This document shows, one piece after another, positions 38,941-64,000 of a DNA stretch of 64,000 nucleotides. Below the pieces are notes generated by a model. It saw only the letters and a program-made list of their open reading frames with translations, did not search any database and was not told the origin of the DNA. Every line of letters begins with the position of its first letter. The first letter of the stretch is position 1. Source of the DNA: Thamnaconus septentrionalis (taxonomy: Eukaryota > Chordata > Actinopteri > Tetraodontiformes > Monacanthidae); the NCBI GenBank assembly GCA_009823395.1, contig CM020516.1, positions 3,534,001-3,598,000 on the forward strand, in the 5' to 3' direction. A program made the translations under genes and the position numbers.

Positions 38941-39347
38941 AATGCTCAGGTAGCAAAATGATTTTTAAAATTACAATGTTGAAACATCGAAAACACAAAG
39001 TTTAAACCGTTCAGCTGGGAGGAGTTTTCTTTCTTTTTTCTTTTTTCTTTTATTTATTCCTGCAGACACTCCGACCCGCCGCAGCGGCATGCAGTCATCT
39101 AAGAGATCCGGTTCAAACCGGATACAGTGCCGACTAAATCCTAGACAGAACCTCGTCCAATAGTACGCTAAGATTTCTCCATAAATAATTCAGTATTACC
39201 GAGATAAGTATCTCCATGCCAGTAAACAACGGACGGAGCACACCAACACAAAGGGGAGCTAAAAGGATCTATGAAAATATATTCGACAGATATACAGACA
39301 AAAAATATATGTATGTATATATTTATATAAATACATTTACACCCACC

Positions 39348-39355
39348 TATTTACA
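39348..39355 (-). promoter_or_regulatory. Pumilio response element-like TGTAAATA
   Basis: The sense strand of slc24a3 reads TGTAAATA, a match to the PUF motif TGTANATA, in the presumed 3-prime UTR. Confidence 0.35.
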
Positions 39356-39474
39356 TACGTACCCTCTATGTACATTAGTAACATCACTCATGTGAATATC
39401 ACAAATTATTTAGAAATCTCTTTTCAAAGTGTGAGCGACCCGGTGTTGGTCCAGCAGCAGCAGCATGTAACCAG

Positions 39475-39615
39475 TGGGAACCGGTCGCAACCGGTTGAGA
39501 GCTGGTCAGTTGGAACGAGTCGGAACCGGGTGGAAACAGTCGGAACCAACAGAAAAAAAACAAACAGTCGGAACAAGTCAGAATTGGGCGGAACCAATCG
39601 GAACCGGTCAGTCCG
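39475..39615. repeat. Diverged GTCGGAACC minisatellite
   Basis: About a dozen imperfect units (GGAACCGGTCG, GTCGGAACC, GTCGGAACA, GGGCGGAACC), lying within the presumed 3-prime UTR of slc24a3. Confidence 0.7.
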
Positions 39616-40409
39616 CACGTTTTTTTTTTTGTTTTTTTTTTGGCATAAAGTGCTCAACATTTTCTGACAGATTACAATAGCGAGATATTAATTTGGGTTG
39701 TAAACTCATGCCGATATTGTGGATATCAGCAAATTAGCATAGACTCGCTCGCGGCCGTGGCTCGCTGTGGTAAAATGAAACTCTTTTGCTCCACTGATGA
39801 CCAGCTGACGAAGTTAGGAATCAAACTTTTATAAAACAGTGTTGGGGAGAAATAAACCCAAAGCTGCTTCAACGCTCTGCGGAAATAATTATTGAATTAA
39901 TTTAATTAATTCAGCCTTTGGAATGGTAAGAATAAACCGTTTTTATAAATATAACTAATATGCCTTTATACCATTAGAACTTGAGGGGTCCGGATCTTTT
40001 TTTTTTTTTTTTTCCATGTTAGGATAAATCCAGAAAAAATTCGAAAGTTATTCCATCACACGGCTCTGCTCTGATTATTAAAAGGCCTCAGCAACACATC
40101 TGCCGCTGCTGCTTTAAGTCAACACAACAGGCTTCAAACACATACAATTATTGCCCTATATAGAGTCCAAACACCTAAGCCTTTCGCTGTCACTGTATAT
40201 AAATAAAATAATAATAATCGGATAATAACTTCAAAGTTTTGGTTGGATGCTGTGCGTCTTTGTGTCCTGTTTCAACCGTTTGTGTTATTGGCAGATAAAT
40301 AATTAGTCACACATTGAGAGATGGCATTTACAACACAATCACATTTTTAAATACATATTTTTTCCTCTTTCTTAAAAACTATTAAAAACCTTTCATCATT
40401 AAAGCGTCT

Positions 40410-40417
40410 TATTTACA
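40410..40417 (-). promoter_or_regulatory. Second Pumilio response element-like TGTAAATA
   Basis: Same octamer in the same orientation as the site at 39348, in the presumed slc24a3 3-prime UTR. Confidence 0.35.
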
Positions 40418-41936
40418 CGTTTTTTCAGCTTGTGGTTATTGCATTTCGTAAGATTGAAAATACCCTTCAAACCCTGTAGTCCGGTAATAGAGCAATAAAT
40501 AAATACATGTATAATTTACAAAACAAGACAATATTTTTTTCTCCAAAAATTGATATGATTCAGTAATAAATTAAAATCTACTCGCAACAAACAAACAGAA
40601 ATGGTAATTCCACCGCCGGGCGGGCGCCTCTGGTGGCAGGGGGAGGAGCTTCACTTACCACATTGCACATGCTCTAAAAACTAGTAGGAATATCTCTGTA
40701 CCACAAACCTAGCGTACCAGGACGACTCTACCAAGTACGAAGAACTTCTTGGGTAAAAAGAAAACCCCAACTTCGACAAAAATTAAAGCTGGGATTCAAA
40801 AGTCTTCTATAAATCTACTTCCTGTTCCCAGTCCAGTGGAAAAAGGAGGAAAAAGCAGCGGTCCGTCAGTCCCAGCTGATAAAATTCAATAAAATAAAAA
40901 AAAATCCATCACAATGATCATTTCACGCTGCTTCATTTTACAAGGACGCGCTCCTTATAATCAGCCTGCAGTACTAGGGATGACCAGGAGGAAGAGGAAG
41001 TGGAGGAGACGTAGCAGCGCTTCCTGTCTCTCACTTCTGTGCAACTTTCCCATTTTTATTTTCAAAATTCATAAAATCCACCGCCGAGGAAAAAAGGTTG
41101 TGCTTTTTGTACACGAGCTGGGTTTGTACATATAACCTGACCAGGCGTTTGACGCCCCCTGCAGGAGAAAGTGTGCAGGGTTAGATAATAGTGAGGAGGG
41201 TCCTTATGTACAGGAGGAGGCAATTTAAAACTAATCTAAAGCTAAAGCTGCATGAAGCTAATGTAGAACAACGACTGTATAATGCCCTGCATCTGTGTGT
41301 GTGTGTGTGCTTGTTTGAATACACTCTACAGACATACACGTGATGAAACTATATGCAGCTCCTAAAAAACCTAAAACGTGCTTTTGTCTGGAAAAACAAA
41401 AGAATTACAACAACAAAACTAACGTTGCTTCCTGCTCTGCGTGGCTAAGTACTAAATGCTAACGGCTAACAATAGACCTGCGCTCCTGCTAGCCAGTGGA
41501 GCGAGGAGAGCCACCGCTCCTCTCAGGAAAACCACGGCAGCTCCTCCTGATAGGTCGCCACGGTGACGACTAAAAAGGAACTGGAGGAGGAGTTTGGAAA
41601 AAAAATTAAAATAGAAAGATCTCGTTGCCGTCCTCAACTTCCTTCCCGTCTGTCTGTGTCTCTGCATCGCAAACACGCAGGGAGCAGAGTGAGACCTCCT
41701 CCTCCTCCGCCGCCACCGGTGGATCTGCCACAAATTCCCTCAAAAAAATGTAAAAAAAAAAAAAAAAAAAAAAGAATAAATAAAACTCTGAATTTTCCTT
41801 CTCTTTGACTTTGCAGCCCAACGCCACCGTCCAGCACTCGTGTGCGCGCAAAAAAATGAGCGTTGTTGTGTTTCTCAGGTGGCCATGCGTGTGTGTGTGT
41901 TGTGCTTGTGTCTGTCTGTCTGTCTGTCTGTGCGCC

Positions 41937-56515
<14,579 letters not shown>

Positions 56516-56806
56516 CTGAGAGGAGGAGACAGAAACACAACGTTATGTTACGGTTACGTAAAGAAGAAAAAGAGACGAGAAACACAAGCGCCGCCGTCCC
56601 GGGGCTCAAACACTCAGGTTGAATTTCTCCAAAGAAGAGAGACTTTTTTTTACCCCGGCCTTTTTTTAAATGGACAAAACCAGAGATTAAACCAGGAGGT
56701 AGCAGACGCGAGGAGGCCGCGAGGCAGAAGAAGCTCTTAGTGCAGCCGGTTAATTCACCTTCCTGAGTGGCTCCCGACAAAGTCGTGCATCTTGTGTCAG
56801 CGTCGA

Positions 56807-56836
56807 AGCAGCAGCAGCAGCAGCGGCAGCAGCAGC

Positions 56837-56870
<34 letters not shown>

Positions 56871-56901
56871 GCAGCAGCAGCGGCAGCGGCAGCAGCAGCA
56901 C
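56807..56901 (+). repeat. (CAG/CGG)n trinucleotide tract upstream of slc24a3 exon 2
   Basis: About 31 triplets, mostly CAG interrupted by CGG, within a GC-rich block (about 56380-57170). Confidence 0.95.
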
Positions 56902-57046
56902 CGCCGGGGCCAATCATTCCGCCTCAGTCATCTGGGTCACGGTATCCTCAAGCGCCCCATTGCTGCCCCTCCACCCCAACCTCCTACTCCTAAACCTCCC
57001 CCCTTCTCCCGCCGTGCAACAGGGCCCCGACTGAGGTGCAACGGTG

Positions 57047-57079
57047 CTATAAATAGCGACGGCGCTAGGCTATATTTAG
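57047..57079. promoter_or_regulatory. Two MEF2-consensus sites, one doubling as a TATA-like element
   Basis: CTATAAATAG at 57047-57056 and CTATATTTAG at 57070-57079 both fit CTA(A/T)4TAG, with 23 bases start to start, in a GC-rich block upstream of slc24a3 exon 2. Confidence 0.4.
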
Positions 57080-58591
57080 AGGGAGGGGCTCAAACGTGAT
57101 ATGTTTGCGGCGTATTTTTGCAGCACAGCGGCGGCGGCAGCGACTGTTGCTGCTGCAGATGTGTTGCTGCGTGATGGAATTTTATCATTTATAATATTAT
57201 GAATTATTGGAACCACTGTTGATAAAATGCAGGAAGGCACATTCATCTTGTCTCTTCAGATAAAGGCAACCATTTATCAATTGTAAAAGTTCTTAAATGC
57301 TGCAGTATAATATCGGAAAAAGCAGTAAATAGAAGGATAAAATTATAAATATTTATGAATAATGAATATTTGTTTTGGCAGGTCTATCAGCTCATTTTGA
57401 GAGGAAGATGCGAGGAAATGATGTGGGATACAATGAAAAGTATCTCAGTCCACAACTAGAAGGCATTTCTACAAAGCAGCCTACAACTCCAGCGCTGTAG
57501 TGTGAGAATCTGGCCACACGGGCGGCGCCGTTCTCTTTCGTAGTTGGCTGCTTCTGGTCTGAATCAGGCGCCTAGTTGCCAGATTTGCTGCGACTTGTTT
57601 AACAGGAAACAAGGAAATGTTTGCTCCACTGCCCCCTGGAGGACGTGTGCAGGACACCAGTACGACTTGACCGTTGCTTTAACTCAACAGGACTGAAATC
57701 CAGCTGCCCACTTCTTGTTCGACCGTTACGATGAAGTGACGGCTGCTGATGACCATTAATTTTGAAAGTATTGGCTTTTTTGTATCTTTTTTAGTGTGCT
57801 GTTGAGACCTGTGATCATTGTTTCCACACTATCAGAGGAATCGAATCTGGGATGAACCCATGCTGCAAAGGGATTGGTCCAGAGGTGGAAACCTCCTCTG
57901 GGATTCTTTAACCTTTGAACCTCTTGTTTTTTTTTTTTTGTGGGTAAAACTCATCAGGCATCTCAAGGGAAATATTGGATTTCCACACAGTCTGGCTGCA
58001 GACTGAGGGGGCGCCGTTGTTGTTTCAACCGCCTTTACCTGCGATTAGACGGATGTAACCCTGGAAGGAGGTGAGTTCTTCCTCAACAGACCAATGAGAA
58101 TCCAGCGCCGAGTAGCGACTGGTGGGCGAAGCCCTGCAGGGGTCAAGTCGGGCCACGGTTTCTGCAGGACCAGCGTCCCTAGTGGCCGGTGGAGGCAACA
58201 ACGTTGTAAAAAACAAAGAAAAAAAGAACCTCCGTGGCAACATTTGACTAAATAAAAGATGCTAAGTACCTGCGTAGCGATTTCAACTCACTACAAAAAA
58301 AATCTTTATTTCAGACCACCAGGTGGTGCTAGCATTAACTCATTAAATCAGTTGAGGCAGGTCACAAGTCACAGGCAAGGTGTCGTACTTTGGTGTTCTG
58401 TATAATCGGGCAGATTGTAAGCAAACGAGCGACACAAAAAAAACGTAATAGAATAAAAAAAAATAATAATAAAAATAACGTGTGTCAAGAGCACTTCAAG
58501 GGGAATGCTAAACACGGCGAGCAATGAGGGACTAGACACTGGTTCCATTCAGCGATATCTCGATCTATCTGCCTCCGCCCGTCCGTCCGCT

Positions 58592-58603
58592 GCCCCCTAC
58601 TGG
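58592..58603 (-). promoter_or_regulatory. CTCF-core-like motif upstream of slc24a3
   Basis: The minus strand reads CCAGTAGGGGGC, an exact core match. Confidence 0.4.
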
Positions 58604-58878
58604 CCAGAGACGATATGTCGCCATCGACCCCATAACGTCACGGAACGCGGCCGCCCATCGCTCTTCACTGTCAAGTTTAATTAGCTACTTTGTCTTCATT
58701 AGCGTCCCCTTGGCGGGCCCCTGTGTGTGTGTGTGTGTGCGTGCGCATGTGTGTGTGTGTGTGAACCCTGGCGTACTTGTGTGACACACTGTTTTTTCCA
58801 TATGTGGCCGTACGTTGTGTATGTTTTACATTGCGGTACAGGGTTATTCCCAGTATGCATGCATGCGCTAGTACGTGC

Positions 58879-58921
<43 letters not shown>

Positions 58922-59375
58922 TCCCTCCCTGGAGAGGCAGGAATGAGGCCAGGAGCACGTGACGTGCACTATACGGCACTGCGACACGTGATATCCGCCA
59001 CATCCTTGGCATCTCATTAGAGGACAAACCATCATATGGGTTTTTTTTTCCTAAGTTATGCAATCTATAGATTCTGCTTCCATACATTAATATGCACAGA
59101 GTAAATTTAATGAGTTTTGTGTATTTCAGGCGCCTGCGTTGATCAAAAGAAAGATTCAAGGCGTGTTACAGGACCCACCGACCGAAGTCATTAGTAGCGG
59201 CCAATTAGCAGCGGCCGACCGGCGGAGGGTGTGGTCACATGGTACAGCGGGGTGAGAGTCACCTGACCCTCGGCATCAGTGTGATGTAAGAAGGGGACCT
59301 CTGGGTTTTTTATTTTCAAGAGCCTCAAAAATAAATGGACCAACAGCAGCAGCGGCACCAACCAGAGACCCACAG

Positions 59376-59531
59376 CTGGATCTGCTGGACCTGTTAGAAC
59401 CTGTTAGAACCTGCTGGACCAGTCAGAACCTGCTGGACCTGCTGGGACCTGTTGGACCTGTTAGATCCTGCAGAAACCTGTTGGGACTTGTTGGAACCTG
59501 CAGGACTTCCTGGAGGTCCTGCAGGACCAGA
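59376..59531 (+). repeat. ACCTGCTGGA-type minisatellite
   Basis: About fifteen diverged units of 10-12 bases (ACCTGTTAGA, ACCTGCTGGA, ACCTGTTGGG) in sequence with no coding signal. Confidence 0.8.
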
Positions 59532-60736
59532 AGCGGCTGTTGCTGCCGCAGCCACAGCAACTCGGCCGTCGGTTTGAGAATCGACTTGACACTTCAGTCG
59601 ACGCCTCAGCCTTGACTGGCCGTCAATAAATCCATGTGACAAGGACTCATCAGGCTGACAGCGGCGCCCTGATGGGAGGGAACGAAGGCGGCGACAGCAG
59701 CGGCGATGTGTGTCTGGAGGTGAAGATCCTCCGGGAAGGAAAACGCACAATATCGACCGGACGACGGACGATGCTGATGACAACAACACAGAATGTTTCC
59801 CGTTTTTCCAGCTGCTGTTAGAAAATCATCAAACCAGCAGCGACGGTTTCTGATTTCTTTGCCCTTCAAGATGTCACTGTGTGTGTGAGATTTTGTTCTG
59901 AGTTTTCTGCCTCCAAAAGCGTCACTGGTGATGTCACTGGGAGACACAACCGCAGCAAACAGAAGAATGATTTTGACCCAAATCATCTGAACGAGTGTCG
60001 AGATGAGGAGGTGACACCAGTGTTAGACAGATCCGGGCCACTGGCTACTTCCTGGCATCTTTTCTTGTCCAGCCTCCACCTCAACCTGCAACGATGAAAT
60101 ATTCTAACTTATATTCTGTTCTTTCCTATTTTATTCATTCATTCTGTTGTTTTGTGTTCGATTCTAGACTACTCACTCGATTCCATTCATCCTTGGGGAG
60201 CAGCTGATTCCCAAAGACAAAAACGTCAGGGGTTTCTCCGAGACTCGGTCAATCCCATTGATTTCTGATTGATTTCTCCCAGTTTTCGGGATCGCTGAGC
60301 AGAGAGGAGGCGGGTCCAGGACCTCAGGCCCCTCCCACTGAAGGCGCAGAGCGCTGCAAATGCGCCTTCCCCTGCAGAATCAGGGCTCGATCGTTCAATT
60401 CTTTCAGACCTCCACAAATAAAACCTCTGAAGACACGACAACATCCGGGATGTTCACATCGTCAGTGTTTAAAACTGGTAAATTGAAATGCTAGCAGGAC
60501 ATGGAACCTGCAGCTTGGAAGCCACACCTGAACTCCTTCAGTGTTGCAGCCGTTGTGCGTCTGCAGCCGCTGACCCACATGGCCGAGCAGCATCGTTTCT
60601 TCCCTGTCGGATCAACGGGGAGTCAATGGGGCTGCTGGTCTGCAGGGAAACAGCAGCAGCCTGACCGAGGGGCGGGGCTTCAGCGGGGCTACTGAATCAA
60701 AACGCTTAATGAACTCTCCCCCCTCGCTGTGCGCCG

Positions 60737-60746
60737 CTATATATAG
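60737..60746. promoter_or_regulatory. CTATATATAG element
   Basis: Palindromic TATA-like and MEF2-like decamer inside a short GC-rich stretch (GCGCCG before, ACGCGGGG after). Either strand could be served. No transcript start can be assigned. Confidence 0.25.
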
Positions 60747-60980
60747 ACGCGGGGTCTGCAGGTCAGAGCGGGGGAGGATTTTTAAAGCACGGTGAAAATT
60801 TGTCGGCGAGCCGACGGCGGAAAGAGTCACCTGGAGGAGGAAGGCTGCTCGGGTCCTTCTCATGGAGGAGGTGAAGCAAAAATACATAGAAGAAAGAAAC
60901 TGAGTGAACTGAATTAACTGAGGTGAAGGACAAGCACAACTGATCATCCAGCCACTGGAATTAAAAGGATGAAAACAAAT

Positions 60981-61058
60981 TAACTTGAAAAATTAAAAGG
61001 TTAACCTTGGCTTTGCATAACAGCATTATGGTGAAACTGACCACCAGGGGTCAAAATA
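60981..61058. repeat. Short interspersed repeat, copy 2
   Basis: GTTAACCTTGGCTTTGCATA, GCATTATGGTGAAACTGACC and ACCAGGGGTC. Here the CTCF-like core is degraded. Confidence 0.5.
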
Positions 61059-61865
61059 TAAATTCATCCTTTACTTTAGGGGGTTGCTGCATCCATTAGC
61101 ACATCCAGACAGAAACTAAAAGGATGAAAAGCATCCAGACATTTTCGACAAGACAAGAAGAGGAAATATATGGAGCCAATAGGGTTCAGCCAAGAGGGTA
61201 GTGCTGTTTCAATAAGGGGGAGGAGCTTAAGGGGGCTTCATCATCAGCGTTGTTTTTCAAAAAATGCTTCAAAAAAATCATTTTGCCCCCAAGTCCACGA
61301 CTGTGCCTGGAATCCAGTCACGGTGTCTTGTCACCTTCACTGGAGCGGACCGTAGGGACTGATAAAAGCACAACACAATGATAACAACACAGCACAACAT
61401 AATAATGATGATGAGAAGAAGAAACGCGGCTGCTGTCAGCAGGGAGCTGCGATGAAAAGATGAGAGCAGCTCCACTCAGAGAGAGCCGAGCCTCCGCAGG
61501 ACGCCAGAGAGGATCCCGAAATACAAACAACGGTTGCTGAAACAGCGGCGAAGGGGGAGGGGCATGTTTGTTGGAGGGCCGGAGCGGGAAGAAGAACGAA
61601 AATATCGAAGATAGTAAAAACTAGCCAAAAAATGTTTGATTGCGGACAAAACTCAGCGACCCCCCTGAGAGCTACTGTCCTCTCGGCTGCGACGTGCTTC
61701 GCTTCCTGATCCTGAACAAGTCTAGAAACACACCTCGTCTCGCCTCCCCTGACCCCGCCCCCTTCCGAATCCCTCCTCCTCCACCCCCCCCATCCGGCAC
61801 CCCCGCTGCGCTGATTAAATAATTATCTCTCGCCCTGATTTGAAATGCACAAACTGCGTTGCATC

Positions 61866-61958
61866 ACAGCAGCAGCAGCAGCAGCAGCAGCAGCACGGGA
61901 AGAGCCGTCAGCCGGCAATCCTGCGTGTCCCGATGTGTGAGGTGTAATCACACACACA

Positions 61959-62052
<94 letters not shown>
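61866..62052 (+). repeat. (CAG)10 and (CA)n microsatellites
   Basis: CAG at 61866-61895 and CA at about 61951-62052. Confidence 0.95.
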
Positions 62053-62053
<1 letters not shown>

Positions 62054-63148
62054 GCAGGCAGTTCAAAGTGTTGACTCATGATGCTGCAGCGCCGCCGCCT
62101 GCTCCTCTGCAAATCCATTATTCATCTTTCCGCTTTAATTAAACATCAGCAGGGACCCACAGCGAGTCGACAGCAGTCGTGAGATCACAAGCAGGCGACA
62201 ATCCCTGTGTGTGTGCGTGTGCGTGCGTGCGCGAGTGTGAAAGAGCGTGAGTGAGTGTGTTTACGGGATGTGTTGTGCGAGCGAGGAGATTCCTGGCAGG
62301 ACGACGCGGCCGAGGTGTGAAGCAGAAGGTCTGGGAACAGTCACTGGGAACCAGTTTGAGCCAGTTGGTCGCTGCGGAATCACAGCGGCTACACAACTTG
62401 TGCGCACGGTCGCTGCGACGCACCACATGACAACAACTCGGAGCCATTATAGGTCAATCAACATGAAATCTCTGCAGCGTCTCTTCGCCACAGGGACTGT
62501 GAGGGAGATGCAGGGGAGGGTGGGGGGGTGTTGGGCAGAGACAAGGCCTGTAGGGGGCGCAGTCAGTGACAAATCTATTTGGCTCTGGCCTTCAGTCCCA
62601 GCGGCCTAAAAATAAAAAAATCAGTGGAAGGTGGACGACTTTATTATCCTGGTGAGGTCTGACCAGCCTGGCAAGCGATTGGCTGGCGAGGGCTCAACTA
62701 GCCAAAGGCTATCAGCTATTTGTTCATGTACAATTAAAAAAAACAACAACAAGTTGACGGTGATATGAATTCCAAAAGTCAGAGAAAGTTCAGACTACTT
62801 AAGTCCAACTTGGAGCGACGACTTGGTGCAGAACTTATTATCACTGTCGCCATCGAGAATTTTGGAGCATTTTTTTGATGAATGGCAACATTCTGCAATG
62901 CAAAAATATTTTAACAAATGTCAACTTTGAATGAGAATCAAGAGAAATAATGATTTGTTTTCTGCACTAGTGCCGCCAAACTAAACTAGCGGACATTTAG
63001 ACGGATGTGGGACGATTTTAGGTGAAACATGGATTTAAAAAAAAAAAAAAGCGTTGGTCGGGCTGTGGCGTGAAACAAAGCTGCAAAAGGTTACAGCTGC
63101 AGGCGGAATTCAGCCAAATGACAGCAGAGAGTCGAAAATGGAGGCAGG
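62053..63148. other. Gene-free stretch before the terminal GA tract
   Basis: No exon or transposon was recognised. A short GTGTGCGTGTGCGTGCGTGC run lies near 62203-62232. Confidence 0.4.
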
Positions 63149-63152
63149 AGGT

Positions 63153-63184
<32 letters not shown>

Positions 63185-63286
63185 TTGGGGAGGTGGGAGG
63201 TGGAGGAGAGACGCTGTGAGTACATCTCACACCGTAGGAGCGTCGCTGTGTGCTACCCAGAGTGGCCAGCAATAGGACAAACCATA

Positions 63287-63911
<625 letters not shown>

Positions 63912-64000
63912 CTTTGTTTGCTGTCAAGAATGGTTGTTATATTTTTCTTTGATTACTTCTACAAAATATTCCGGCTCCTCCTCCGTCCAAACATAACACA

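Larger units (their letters stand above)
38941..41936 (-). other. slc24a3 3-prime UTR, about 3 kb
   Basis: AT-rich, with no coding exon. It includes a GGAACC-type minisatellite at 39475-39615. Two sense-strand TGTAAATA (Pumilio-type) elements lie at 39348-39355 and 40410-40417. Homopolymer A/T runs are present. The UTR assignment rests on position only. Confidence 0.5.
57171..61860. other. Upstream/intronic sequence of slc24a3 without a recognised exon
   Basis: Apart from the listed motifs and repeats, it holds a (TG)n tract at about 58881-58918 and a TATA-like or MEF2-like CTATATATAG at 60737-60746. No exon matching the NCKX3 N-terminus was found on the minus strand. Confidence 0.45.

Noticed and set aside
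39475..39615. Regularly spaced repeats suggesting a CRISPR-like array (also 59376-59531)
   Set aside because: Units are short, diverged and contiguous with no unique spacers, in a vertebrate genome; these are minisatellites.
56765..56925. Poly-Ala or poly-Leu minus-strand frames as the missing first exon of slc24a3
   Set aside because: The Leu frame has no ATG and stops after the repeat. The Ala frame would splice in the wrong phase, and neither resembles the Arg-rich NCKX3 start.
61278..61475. Hydrophobic minus-strand frame (AAFLLLIIIIMLCCVVIIVLC) as a membrane exon
   Set aside because: The hydrophobic run is produced by TTC/TCA/TTA-like simple sequence; no homologue was recognised and no splice link to slc24a3 was seen.

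Overview
This is vertebrate genomic DNA, almost certainly from a teleost fish. Introns are short (often 70-500 bp), simple-sequence repeats are very dense (long CA/TG, GA/CT, CAG, ATT and GGAC tracts), and there are teleost-style MITEs and LINE 3-prime tails. Four protein-coding genes are recognisable by exon-by-exon comparison with remembered mammalian proteins. Junctions were placed by hand from GT(GC)/AG signals and reading phase. There is no prokaryotic content, no CRISPR array, and no RNA gene that I could recognise.

Layout. (1) 959-5289, minus: a complete eight-exon member of the high-affinity choline transporter family (SLC5A7/CHT1-like, 544 aa). (2) 6226-7940, minus: at least two decayed partial copies of the same gene, so this was a tandem array. 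(3) 8856-19407, minus: ncapd3, the condensin II HEAT-repeat subunit, about 35 exons and 1434 aa, with an NRF1-like motif just upstream of its ATG. (4) 20.3-38.5 kb, plus: rin2, a Ras/Rab interactor with SH2, VPS9 and RA domains. Its long central exon carries an apparent one-base frameshift in a CCG-rich tract. (5) 38.9-56.5 kb, minus: slc24a3 (K+-dependent Na+/Ca2+ exchanger NCKX3), convergent with rin2. Its first coding exon was not found and probably lies beyond the window. (6) 56.5-64 kb: slc24a3 upstream sequence or first intron, with repeats, possible MEF2/TATA motifs and a 620-bp GA tract at the end.

rin2 next to slc24a3 matches the neighbourhood on human 20p11 (RIN2/SLC24A3). The paralogous pair RIN3/SLC24A4 on 14q32 was considered and rejected on protein sequence. 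The four genes do not form a pathway: choline transport, chromosome condensation, Rab5/Ras signalling and Ca2+ extrusion.

No wholly new system was found. The observations most worth following are: a choline-transporter paralogue altered at substrate-site positions (Trp254 to Cys, Glu451 to Asp by human numbering); a strong excess of exact CTCF-core-like motifs, two of them in copies of one interspersed repeat inside slc24a3; a consistent sense-strand polarity of microsatellites at 3-prime splice sites (UG, CU or U, never CA or GA); an intact hAT-type MITE with a perfect 8-bp target duplication; and a coding minisatellite that forms a new C-terminal tail on rin2.
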